This document shows, piece after piece, positions 1-6,084 of a stretch of DNA of 8,102 nucleotides. The position numbers and the translations under genes were made by a program. The notes under the pieces are model-generated. The model was not told the origin of the DNA, did no database searches, and saw only the letters and a program-made list of their open reading frames with translations. The stretch spans positions 1-8,102 of the forward strand of contig JASLBL010000130.1 in NCBI GenBank assembly GCA_030146615.1. The letters run 5' to 3'. Each line of letters opens with the position of its first letter. Positions within the stretch are counted from its first letter, which is position 1. This DNA comes from Actinomycetes bacterium (lineage in GTDB: Bacteria > Actinomycetota > CALGFH01).

Positions 1-368
1 CCGCCGACCAGGGCCTGGGCGGTGGCCGTCAGCGGACCACCAAAGAGGGCTCTCGCGGTGCGCACGAAGGTGGTGGCGGTGCCGGGGCTCATGTGGAGCC
101 GGTTCCGCAGCCACCCGGCAGTCGAGGCCGCCTGTTGTCCCTCCTCGGCGCCGGCGGCGCCGCGGCCGTCGACGCCGGCGAGTTCGTTGAGCCAGGAGCC
201 TTCCAGGCGGTCCAGCAGCCGCCGCAGCTCCAGCACCCGTCCGGCCCGGACCGCGTCCGCCACCCCGTCCAGGTCCTGGGCGGCCAACGCGTCCACGGCG
301 GCGGCGAGGGCCGCCAACCCGGCTGGCCGCCTGGCCGGATCGGTAGTCGAACTGGTGTTCGTGTTCAT
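1..368 (-). CDS. DUF222 (13E12 repeat family) protein, N-terminal part, cut by the left edge
   Basis: The first 122 residues are visible and read without a stop to the window edge. Codon use is strongly GC3-biased. The start is ATG at 366-368; an in-frame TAG lies four codons upstream, so no earlier start is available, and there is no good Shine-Dalgarno. The visible part is helical: LAALAAAVDALAAQDLDGVA, then ELRRLLDRLEGSWLNELAGV, then a WLRNRLHMSPGTAT segment followed by VRTARAL. This is the typical N-terminus of the actinobacterial DUF222 (13E12) family, whose members usually carry a C-terminal HNH nuclease domain. That domain would lie outside this window and is inferred only. These proteins are often multicopy in actinobacterial genomes and their biological role is unsettled. 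Nothing in this fragment is broken. Confidence 0.85.
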   Translation of the reverse strand, partial: MNTNTSSTTDPARRPAGLAALAAAVDALAAQDLDGVADAVRAGRVLELRRLLDRLEGSWLNELAGVDGRGAAGAEEGQQAASTAGWLRNRLHMSPGTATTFVRTARALFGGPLTATAQALVG

Positions 369-732
369 GGCGGCAACCTATCAACCCCTGACCCCAAGGC
401 AAGCACCACCCAAGATCTGGGGACAACTTCTTGCCACCGACCCCGCCAGCCTCTCATCGAGTGGCCGACCGCCAGCCCTGGCTTGCCCGCGTGGTAATCG
501 GTACAGGCGGCCCAACTTGTGCAGGGGTCGGGTCCGAGTCCCACATGGCGTGGTCGTTCCGGTCCGAGATACCAACAAGGGGACGACCCTGGTGGCCGTG
601 GCTTGGGTCCGTACCGACGTCGCACGCCCAAGGATGGCTGAGGTCCTCGTACATGCTCGGGCCGACTGGTATCCTTCCGTCCGGCCGGGAATGCCGGTCT
701 GAGGGTTTCGGGGGAATGAGCCTTTCTAACAG

Positions 733-861
733 CTGTCGGAGCTAGCCCAGCCGGAGCGGGTCGAGTTCATCAAGGGCGCGTTCGTCGTCGCAGCGGCCTG
801 GGAGCGCAGCCGGTGTTGCCGGAGCCGGAGTCACAGCCACCCGCACAGCCACCGGCACTAG
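733..861 (+). pseudogene. Possible coding debris (plus strand), unrecognised
   Basis: An open stretch of 42 codons runs from an in-frame TAA at 727-729 to a TAG at 859-861. It has no usual start codon. The first half reads like normal protein (ELAQPERVEFIKGAFVVAAA), but the end becomes a Ser/His/Arg-rich string that looks like an out-of-frame translation. A different frame there, from about 813, gives a proline-rich linker (PEPESQPPAQPPALGG), so a frameshift near 810 is possible. I do not recognise the family. It may be the broken end of an old gene, or chance in GC-rich DNA. Confidence 0.25.
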
Positions 862-1136
862 GCGGCCGGGTCAAGCACCCACGGCCAGCCGGGGATGCCC
901 GTGGCGTGGCCTTCGGCGGTGGGCACCGACGGGCCGCTCGCCTTCGGGTCGGCGAGGGTTCCCACAAGGCCAGCACTCCGAGCCGGGTCGTCGTCGCGTG
1001 CCGTTCGATCGACGGCGACCCTCGTGCCAGGTGAGTGCATGGGGCCGTATGAGCCCCGACCCACCGTGCCAGCTACCCGCACGGCTCCGATCCACGAACC
1101 ACACCGGACGACCTGGCGACTCCTCCTGCTCGGCAC
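858..1136 (-). pseudogene. Possible C-terminal gene remnant (minus strand), unrecognised
   Basis: A 92-codon open stretch. Its last 40 or so codons have high GC at third positions and a protein-like composition (GLVGTLADPKASGPSVPTAE, then a GIPGWPW segment, ending LDPAA). The first half has much weaker codon bias and an Arg-rich nonsense look. There is no good ribosome site at the nominal start. The most economical reading is the C-terminus of a lost gene joined to non-coding DNA. Its stop overlaps the stop of the plus-strand open stretch at 859-861. I assign no function. Confidence 0.25.
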
Positions 1137-1151
1137 GGCTGCGGAACCGCT

Positions 1152-1934
1152 TCAGCTGCTGCCGCGGCGGCCCCACAGGAGCAGGCGCTTGAACGGGTAG
1201 GGGTACGGCCGGGTGTCCTCAAGCTGCGGTAGCAGGCGCTCGCGGTAGGCGGCCAGGAACTCCGAGAACAGCCCCTCCGGCATGCGGGCCTGGTAGTCGG
1301 TGAGCAACGTCCCCCTGACCCATTCGACCACTTCGTTCCGGGCGGCCAGGTGGTGCAGGTACACCTGGAGCCGGACGTGCTGGTCAGGCAGGCTGAGGCG
1401 GTCGAGGAGCAGGGCGTACCACTCCGGCTCGCGCACCGGCGACTCGCGGCGGTGGCCGCCGAGCGCGGTCCGGAACGGCTCGGTGCCGGCGACCTCGGCG
1501 GCGACCAGGTGGGAGGGGTGGTCGTGGTTGGCCGGCATCTGCACGGCTAGCTGGCCGTCCGGGTTGAGGCCGGCGACCAGCCGCGTGAGCAGGTCTTCCT
1601 GGTCGGGCAGCCAGTGGAGGGCGGCGTTGGAGAAGATCACGTCCCAGCCGCCGTCGGTGAAGCTGGCGATGTCGCCCTGGGCGAACCGGAGGCCGTCGCC
1701 GGCCAGGCCCGCCGCCCGCTCCAGCATGGCCGGCGAGCTGTCCAGGCCGAGCGTCTCGGCGGCCTCCAGGCGGCGGTGGAGCTGGGCCGTCAGCTCGCCG
1801 CTGCCGCAGCCCAGGTCGACGACCCGGCCACCGGGCACGGGCTGGACCAGCGACAGCAGGTCGTGGAAGGGCGCCGACCGCTCGGCCGCGAACCGCTCGT
1901 AGCGGGCTGGGTCCCAGGTGTCCACGGCCGACAT
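1152..1934 (-). CDS. tam: Trans-aconitate 2-methyltransferase-like SAM-dependent methyltransferase
   Basis: This 260-aa protein closely matches the Tam family in length (E. coli Tam is about 252 aa) and motif order. Tam transfers a methyl group from S-adenosylmethionine to trans-aconitate, a by-product that inhibits aconitase, and acts in the cytoplasm (EC 2.1.1.144). Residues 7-20 (WDPARYERFAAERS) match the family N-terminus. Motif I is VVDLGCGSGELT at 38-49. The acidic-loop segment GLDSSPAML is at 63-71, NAALHWLPD at 103-111, and VQMPAN at 131-136. The C-terminal half contains the EWVRGTLL and YPYPFKRLLLW segments typical of the family. ATG at 1934 is chosen because the Tam N-terminus begins there; the frame stays open to 2153 only over the opposite-strand MCP remnant. 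The ribosome site is weak. The substrate is inferred from family likeness; a related small-molecule methyltransferase is possible. The gene appears intact. Confidence 0.87.
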   Translation of the reverse strand: MSAVDTWDPARYERFAAERSAPFHDLLSLVQPVPGGRVVDLGCGSGELTAQLHRRLEAAETLGLDSSPAMLERAAGLAGDGLRFAQGDIASFTDGGWDVIFSNAALHWLPDQEDLLTRLVAGLNPDGQLAVQMPANHDHPSHLVAAEVAGTEPFRTALGGHRRESPVREPEWYALLLDRLSLPDQHVRLQVYLHHLAARNEVVEWVRGTLLTDYQARMPEGLFSEFLAAYRERLLPQLEDTRPYPYPFKRLLLWGRRGSS

Positions 1935-2488
1935 CCAAGCCGCCCGGCCGCCGGCCGTCAACGCCGGCGCGACGCCGGCCATCCTGGTGCCGGTGGCGGT
2001 CACCCTGGCCGCGGTCGCGCTGGCGGTCCTGCTCATCCGCCTCGTCCTGCGGGACATCGCCCGGCCCTTCCACTCGGCCGGGGTCAACATCAGGAGCAAC
2101 GTCGACCAGCTCTCGGCCGTGGTCCAGCGGCTGGCCGCGACACCGCCGAGCAATCAAGCGGGTGGCCCAGACCTCGGCCACGATGGAGGAGCTGGCCCGA
2201 GCGGCCGCCTCGATCGCCGAGACGGCCGACCGCGTCGCCACTCAGGCCGGCAGCACCCGCGACAACCTGGAGCAGGCCCAGTTCGACATCCGGGCATCGG
2301 GCGAGCGCACCCTGGCTCTGGCCGACCGGGTGGGCGAGGTCGGGGTCACCATCGCCCTGATCAACGAGATCGCCGACCAGACAAATTTCTTGGCCCTCAA
2401 CGCCGCCATCGAGGCGGCCAGGGCGGGCGACGGCGGTCGCGGGTTCGCGGTCGTCGCCGACGAGGTGCGCCGCCTGGCCGAGCGATCA
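1918..2488 (+). pseudogene. Methyl-accepting chemotaxis protein remnant (frameshifted, both ends missing)
   Basis: This is a fragment of a chemoreceptor, which senses ligands at the membrane and controls CheA. Three frames must be joined. In the first, from GTG 1918, a hydrophobic helix (about 1978-2046, ILVPVAVTLAAVALAVLLI) is followed by a short RDIARPF linker and helical sequence. Near 2140 the frame shifts to TAEQSSG, and near 2162 it shifts again to VAQTSATMEELARAAASIAE. From 2360 the conserved signalling tip is unmistakable: INEIADQTNFLALNAAIEAA, then ADEVRRLAERS at the end. The sensor domain, first membrane helix, full HAMP domain and the descending helix after the tip are absent. GTG 1918 has no ribosome site and sits inside the tam start region, so it is probably only the first available start after a stop at 1900-1902. 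The two small shifts could be sequencing indels; the missing ends are real in this assembly. Confidence 0.8.
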
Positions 2489-3145
2489 CGACTACCTGCG
2501 CAAGCCCTTCGAGCCGAGCGAGCTGCTGGCCCGCGTCCATGCGGCCGTGCGCAACAAGGCCCTCCAGGACGAGCTGCGACTCCGCAACGCCGAGCTGGAG
2601 CTGGCCAGCCGCACCGACGCCCTGACCGGCCTGCGCAACCGGCGCCACCTCGAGGAGCAGCTCCAGCGTCTGGCCGGGACCGGCGACCCGCTCTCGGTGC
2701 TGCTGTGCGACATCGACCGGTTCAAGCAGGTCAACGACACCCGCGGCCACGCCGCCGGCGACGAGGTCCTTCGGGTGGTGGCGACCAGGCTCCGCGAGGT
2801 CGGCCGGCCCGGCGACGTGCCCGGCCGCTGGGGCGGCGAGGAGTTCCTGGTCGTGCTGCCCGCCACCGGCCCCGCCGAGGCCGCGGCCATCGGCGAGCGC
2901 ACCCGACGGGCGATCGGGGCCGCGCCGGTGCCGCTGGCCGACGGGCCGCTGGCCGTGACGACCAGCGTCGGGGTGGCCAGCGGGGCCGAGGACGGCTGGG
3001 AGTGCCTGGTCAGGCGGGCCGACACCGGCCTGTACGCGCCAAGGAGGGCGGCCGCGACCGAGTGGTGGCCGGCCCGCCGGCAGAGCCGGCGGCCGGGTCG
3101 CGAACCTTCACACCGGAAGGCCAAGATGCGGCAAGATACCGATGA
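2484..3145 (+). pseudogene. Truncated receiver-GGDEF diguanylate cyclase, frameshifted near its end
   Basis: GGDEF enzymes make the second messenger c-di-GMP from two GTP. The sequence opens inside a receiver domain at DHDYLRKPFEPSELLARV (2484 onward). The YLxKPF stretch is the usual end of a CheY-like domain, whose phosphoacceptor Asp is missing. A coiled linker follows, then GGDEF landmarks: TDALTGLRNRR (2613-2645), DIDRFKQVND (2709-2738), a complete inhibitory site RPGD (2805-2816) and, exactly five residues on, the catalytic GGEEF (2832-2846). At 3030-3040 the codons for LY are followed by two bases, then AKEGGRDRVV in another frame. Family members read LYRAKEGGR, so one base is missing. 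The corrected frame ends at TGA 3143-3145. Without correction the frame runs on into the NfeD-like gene and ends at 3395. The catalytic core is intact, but without its receiver Asp and a clear start the gene is probably non-functional as written. Confidence 0.8.
3115..3120 (+). promoter_or_regulatory. Ribosome binding site of the NfeD-like gene
   Basis: GGAAGG lies five bases before ATG 3126. It fixes that start and shows that the small protein is translated on its own rather than only as a tail of the GGDEF frame. The site lies inside the last codons of the cyclase gene. Confidence 0.7.
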
Positions 3146-3395
3146 CGGGAAGCGGCCCGACGAGACACAGGGAAACGGGGATCCGTTGGCCGACCAGCGG
3201 GTGATCGGGAAGGTCGGACGGGTGACCGGCACCATCGGCCCCGAGCGGGTCGGCGAGGTCATGATCGCCATCCGTGGCGGCAGCGAGGCCTTCAACGCCT
3301 ACGCCGCCGACACCAAGGACACCATCTCGACCGGCACCCGCGTTGTCGTGATCGAGTACTTCCCGCCACGGACCGTCGTAGTCAGCCCCATGTAG
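3126..3395 (+). CDS. Small NfeD-like OB-fold protein, flotillin partner
   Basis: This 89-aa protein has no membrane segment. Residues 1-25 are polar and probably flexible. From about residue 26 it reads VIGKVGRVTGTIGPERVGEV, then a short MIAIRGGSEAFNAYA segment, and ends GTRVVVIEYFPPRTVVVSPM. This G-x-G-x-x / strand / GTxVxVxxxxxxxVxVxP layout is the OB-fold of NfeD C-terminal domains. Full NfeD proteins carry membrane helices and often a protease domain, which are missing here. NfeD-type proteins are commonly encoded next to flotillins and are thought to work with them; here the flotillin starts 22 bases downstream on the same strand. It overlaps the corrected end of the upstream cyclase by 20 bases, which suggests translational coupling. 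Its frame is the same as the uncorrected GGDEF frame, so an automatic annotation may fuse the two. Identification is by pattern and context. Confidence 0.75.
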   Translation: MRQDTDDGKRPDETQGNGDPLADQRVIGKVGRVTGTIGPERVGEVMIAIRGGSEAFNAYAADTKDTISTGTRVVVIEYFPPRTVVVSPM

Positions 3396-3405
3396 GGCTG
3401 CGTCG

Positions 3406-3416
3406 AAAGGCGGAGG
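3406..3416 (+). promoter_or_regulatory. Ribosome binding site of the flotillin gene
   Basis: AAAGGCGGAGG precedes ATG 3418. The AAAGG part ends seven bases before the start, at normal spacing; the GGAGG part is only one base away and is unlikely to be the one used. Confidence 0.6.
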
Positions 3417-3417
3417 C

Positions 3418-4893
3418 ATGGACCCCCTGATCCTGGCCGGTGGCGTCGTCGTCGGCCTGGTCGTCCTGTTCGCGATCTTCAAGCTCATGTGGCGGGTCGC
3501 CGAGCCCAACGAGGCCCTGGTCATCTCCGGCCTGCGCGAGCACTCGTCGCCCGAGGGGGCCGGCGAGAGCATGGGCTTCCGCATCGTCACCGGCAAGGGC
3601 ACCCTGGTGCTGCCGGGCATCCAGACGGTCCGGCGGCTGTCGCTGGACCTGCGCGAGGCCCCGCTGTCGATCGAGTGCGTGACCCACCAGGGGATCCCGC
3701 TCGGCATCCAGGGCGTGGTCATCTTCAAGGTCGGCGACGACTACGTCTCGATCGCCAACGCCGCCCGCCGCTTCCTCGACCAGCAGCAGCAGATGGACGC
3801 CCGGGTGCACAACGTGTTCGCCGGCCACCTGCGGGCCATCGTCGGCAACATGACGGTCGAGGAGATGATCCGGGACCGGGAGAAGCTGACCTCGCTGACC
3901 CGCCAGTCGTCGGGGTCGGAGATGGAGAAGCTCGGCCTGATCGTCGACTCGCTCCAGGTCCAGGAGATCCACGACCCGACCGGCTACATCCGGAACCTGG
4001 CCCTGCCCCACGCGGCCGCGGTGGCCCGAGAGGCGCGCATCGCCCAGGCCCACGCCGACCGGGAGGCGACCACCGCCGAGCAGGGCGCCGACGCCCTCAA
4101 GGCCGAGGCCCGGCGCGAGAGCATGATCAAGCAGGCCGGCTACCAGGCCGAGATCGACAAGGCCGCCGCCCAGGGCCAGCAGGCCGGGCCGCTGGCCGAC
4201 GCCTCGGCCCGCCAGCATGTGGTCGTCGAGGAGACCAAGGTGGCTGAGCTGGAGGCCCAGCGTGAGGAGCAGCGCCTCCAGGCCAGCATCCGCAAGCCGG
4301 CCGACGCCAAGGCCTATGAGTCGGTCACCCTGGCCAAGGCGGCCCGCGACGCCCGCATCGCCGGGGCCGAGGCCGAGCGCCAGGAGGTCGAGCTGCACGC
4401 CCAGGCCTCGGCCGAGCGGGTCCGGCTGGAGGCGGTCGCCGAGGCCGAGCGGGTCCGGGTCGACGCCATCGCCCGGTCCGAGTCGACCCGGCTCATCGGC
4501 GAGGCCGAGGCGGCCGCGACCGCGGCCAAGGGCCGCGCCGAGGGCGCGGCCGTGCAGGCCAAGGGCATGGCCGAGGCCGAGGCGATCAAGGCCAGGGCCG
4601 ACGCCCTGGCCGAGAACCAGGACGCGGTCATCGGCCAGCAGCTGGCCGAGAAGTGGCCGGCGATCGTGGAGGCCGCGGCCAAGCCATTCGCGTCGGTCGA
4701 CCAGATGATCGTCCTCAACGGGGCCCAGGGCCTGTCCGAGGCGCTGGCGGCGGCCCTCAGCCAGGGCGTGGCCGGCCTCCAGCTGGCCCGCAACCTCCTG
4801 TCGGGCGGCAACGGCGCCGGGACTAGCACCGAGCCCGGCGACCGGGGCGCCCTCCAGCCGCCCGACGCCGCGCCCCGGGACCGCAAGCCCTAG
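3418..4893 (+). CDS. Flotillin-like SPFH/band 7 membrane scaffold protein
   Basis: This 491-aa protein has the full flotillin layout. A single N-terminal membrane segment spans residues 4-21 (LILAGGVVVGLVVLFAIF). The SPFH/band 7 domain runs from about 27 (VAEPNEALVISG) to 195, including NMTVEEMIRDREKL at 144-157 and LGLIVDSLQVQEI at 172-184. A long Ala/Glu/Arg-rich coiled-coil follows to about 405, with many EAEA/AEAE runs. A conserved C-terminal block (QQLAEKWPAIVEAAAKPFAS and DQMIVLNGAQGL) is followed by a polar Pro/Gly/Asp tail. Bacterial flotillins (for example FloT of Bacillus subtilis) oligomerise in ordered membrane patches and help assemble membrane protein complexes. Length and domains are complete, with no frameshift. 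It lies directly after the NfeD-like gene, an arrangement known from other bacteria, so the two are probably one transcript. Confidence 0.9.
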   Translation: MDPLILAGGVVVGLVVLFAIFKLMWRVAEPNEALVISGLREHSSPEGAGESMGFRIVTGKGTLVLPGIQTVRRLSLDLREAPLSIECVTHQGIPLGIQGVVIFKVGDDYVSIANAARRFLDQQQQMDARVHNVFAGHLRAIVGNMTVEEMIRDREKLTSLTRQSSGSEMEKLGLIVDSLQVQEIHDPTGYIRNLALPHAAAVAREARIAQAHADREATTAEQGADALKAEARRESMIKQAGYQAEIDKAAAQGQQAGPLADASARQHVVVEETKVAELEAQREEQRLQASIRKPADAKAYESVTLAKAARDARIAGAEAERQEVELHAQASAERVRLEAVAEAERVRVDAIARSESTRLIGEAEAAATAAKGRAEGAAVQAKGMAEAEAIKARADALAENQDAVIGQQLAEKWPAIVEAAAKPFASVDQMIVLNGAQGLSEALAAALSQGVAGLQLARNLLSGGNGAGTSTEPGDRGALQPPDAAPRDRKP

Positions 4894-4908
4894 CCGGCAA
4901 CCGCCGGC
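4893..4908 (+). other. Small GC hairpin after flotillin stop
   Basis: GCCGGC, loop AACC, GCCGGC: a six-base-pair stem that starts on the last base of the flotillin stop codon. There is no T-run. It may slow or partly end transcription before the TIGR01777 gene, but such short GC stems arise easily in this DNA. Confidence 0.3.
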
Positions 4909-4950
4909 CGGCGGCCAGCGAAGGTCTGTTCGTCGGAGGTTCGGCCCGAG

Positions 4951-4955
4951 GGAGG
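4951..4955 (+). promoter_or_regulatory. Ribosome binding site of the TIGR01777 gene
   Basis: GGAGG followed by AAGCGG, six bases before ATG 4962. It supports this start and independent translation. Confidence 0.7.
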
Positions 4956-4961
4956 AAGCGG

Positions 4962-5897
4962 ATGCTGGTGGCGGTGACCGGCGCGTCCGGGCTGATCGGC
5001 ACGGCCCTGACCGAGCGCCTGCGGGCCGAGGGCCATCAGGTGCTGCGCCTGACCCGTTCCCGGCCCACCGCGGCCGATCAGGTCCAGTGGGACCCGACGG
5101 CCGGTAAGCTCGACCCAGACGCTCTGGCCAAGGCGGACGCGGTCGTCCACCTGGCGGCCAAGAACATCGGCAGCCAGCTCCGCTGGACCGCCAGGACCAA
5201 GCGCGAGCTCCTCGAGAGCCGGGTCCTGACCACCGCTCTGGTCGCCCGGACCATGGCCGACTTGGCGTCCGGGCCCGGGGCCGGCGGCTCCGGGGGCCCG
5301 CGGGTGCTGCTGTGCGCGTCCGGGGTCGGGTTCTACGGCGACCGCGGCGACGAGGTGCTGACCGAGTCGAGCAGCGGCGGGAGCGGGTTCCTGGCCGAAC
5401 TGTGTCGCCAGTGGGAGGCGGCCGCCGACCCGGCGAGGGACGCGCGGCTGCGGGTGGTGCACCTGCGCACCGGCCCGGTCCAGGACATGGCCGGGGGCGG
5501 CCTGCCCAAGCAGGCCCTGATGTTCCGGGTGGGGCTGGGCGGCCGGCTCGGCTCAGGCCGCCAGTGGCTGAGCTGGACCTCGCTCGACGACATCGTCGGC
5601 GCCTACCTCCACGCCCTGACCCACGACGAGCTCGAGGGCCCGGTGAACAACGTCGCCCCCAACCCCGTCACCAACGCCGAGTTCACCGCCACCCTGGCCC
5701 GTGTCCTCCGCCGCCCTGCCCTCCTGCCCGTCCCGGAGTTCGGCCCGAGGCTGGTCCTTGGCGAGGCCGCCGACGAGTTCCTGTTCGTCAGCCAGCGCGC
5801 CCGCCCGGCCCGCCTCCTTGAGACCGGCTACCGGTTCCGGTTCCCCGAGCTGGAACCGGCCCTGCGCCACACCCTGGGCCGCCCCAAGCAGGGCTAG
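4962..5897 (+). CDS. TIGR01777 family NAD(P)-binding epimerase/SDR-like protein
   Basis: This 311-aa protein has the usual family length (about 300 aa; E. coli YfcH is the best-known relative). It is an atypical extended short-chain dehydrogenase. The nucleotide-binding motif TGASGLIG is at residues 6-13, followed by a Rossmann pattern with LTRSRP at 30-35. VVHLAAKNIG at 61-70 and LLESRV at 83-88 match the family; the segment around 118-135 (CASGVGFYGDRGDEVLTE) carries the signature Tyr, and GFLAELCRQWEAAA follows. WLSWTSLDDIVGAYLHAL leads to a VNNVAPNPVTNAEFTATLAR segment and the DUF1731-type C-terminus (LLETGYRFRFPELEPALRHT). The reaction is unknown; older annotations call members nucleoside-diphosphate-sugar epimerase or cell division inhibitor without solid proof. 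It follows flotillin after 68 bases. Its stop codon shares CTAG (5894-5897) with the stop of the converging SRPBCC remnant. It seems intact and cytoplasmic. Confidence 0.88.
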   Translation: MLVAVTGASGLIGTALTERLRAEGHQVLRLTRSRPTAADQVQWDPTAGKLDPDALAKADAVVHLAAKNIGSQLRWTARTKRELLESRVLTTALVARTMADLASGPGAGGSGGPRVLLCASGVGFYGDRGDEVLTESSSGGSGFLAELCRQWEAAADPARDARLRVVHLRTGPVQDMAGGGLPKQALMFRVGLGGRLGSGRQWLSWTSLDDIVGAYLHALTHDELEGPVNNVAPNPVTNAEFTATLARVLRRPALLPVPEFGPRLVLGEAADEFLFVSQRARPARLLETGYRFRFPELEPALRHTLGRPKQG

Positions 5898-6082
5898 CCC
5901 CTCGCCGGGACCTGGGTCGCCTCAGCGCCGCGGAGCAGGCTGACCCAGGGCGACCAGCGGGCGGGGCTGGCCACCGTGCCGGTGACCTCCAGCTCGGCCC
6001 GGTCGAGCAGGTCCTCGATCAGCGCTCCGACCGGCTCCGGCGGGCCGGGCAACCAGCGCTGGTGGACGTTCAGGACGCGCAT
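5894..6082 (-). pseudogene. SRPBCC-family protein with its middle deleted
   Basis: The 62-aa frame runs from ATG 6080-6082 to TAG 5894-5896. Residues 1-21 (MRVLNVHQRWLPGPPEPVGAL) look like the start of actinobacterial SRPBCC/polyketide-cyclase-like proteins, which begin with an N-V-H-x-R-x-x-P-A-P-P-x-x-V-G-A-L pattern. Residues 22-55 (IEDLLDRAELEVTG, then ARWSPWVSLLRGAE) look like the C-terminal helix and tail of the same family. Relatives are about 140-170 aa, so roughly 100 residues of the hydrophobic-pocket fold are missing, with the reading frame kept. The scar lies near codons 20-23 (about 6014-6025). Such a short product could not form the lipid/ligand cavity, so I call it a pseudogene. 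The family assignment rests on memory of the pattern at both ends and is moderately certain. Confidence 0.55.
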
Positions 6083-6084
6083 CC

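Larger units (their letters stand above)
369..1151. other. Long stretch without a supported gene
   Basis: These 783 bases separate the DUF222 start from the tam stop. From 369 to about 730 the base composition is less extreme, and no frame on either strand has consistent codon bias, a plausible start with a ribosome site, or recognisable protein. From about 733 to 1136 short coding-like patches appear on both strands and are listed separately as possible debris. I found no convincing tRNA, promoter pair or repeat array. The promoter of the DUF222 gene should lie just right of 368, but I cannot point to clear -35/-10 boxes. Confidence 0.6.

Noticed and set aside
488..560. tRNA-like stretch with GGTAATCGGTA and GGGTCCGAGTCCC
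   Set aside because: The T-arm has a mismatched stem and lacks the normal TTC, no acceptor stem pairs with the 3' side, and no clear anticodon arm forms.
22..702. Long plus-strand open frame
   Set aside because: Its first half is the antisense of the DUF222 coding region; the Ser/Arg/Pro-rich composition and lack of a ribosome site mark it as a shadow.
1384..2360. Long open frames on both strands over tam and the MCP remnant
   Set aside because: Arg/Gly/Pro-rich translations out of phase with the recognised genes; the minus-strand upstream extension of tam to 2153 only mirrors the MCP strand.
3382..4398. 338-aa minus-strand frame antisense to flotillin
   Set aside because: Leu/Gly/His-rich shadow caused by strong codon bias of the flotillin gene on the plus strand.
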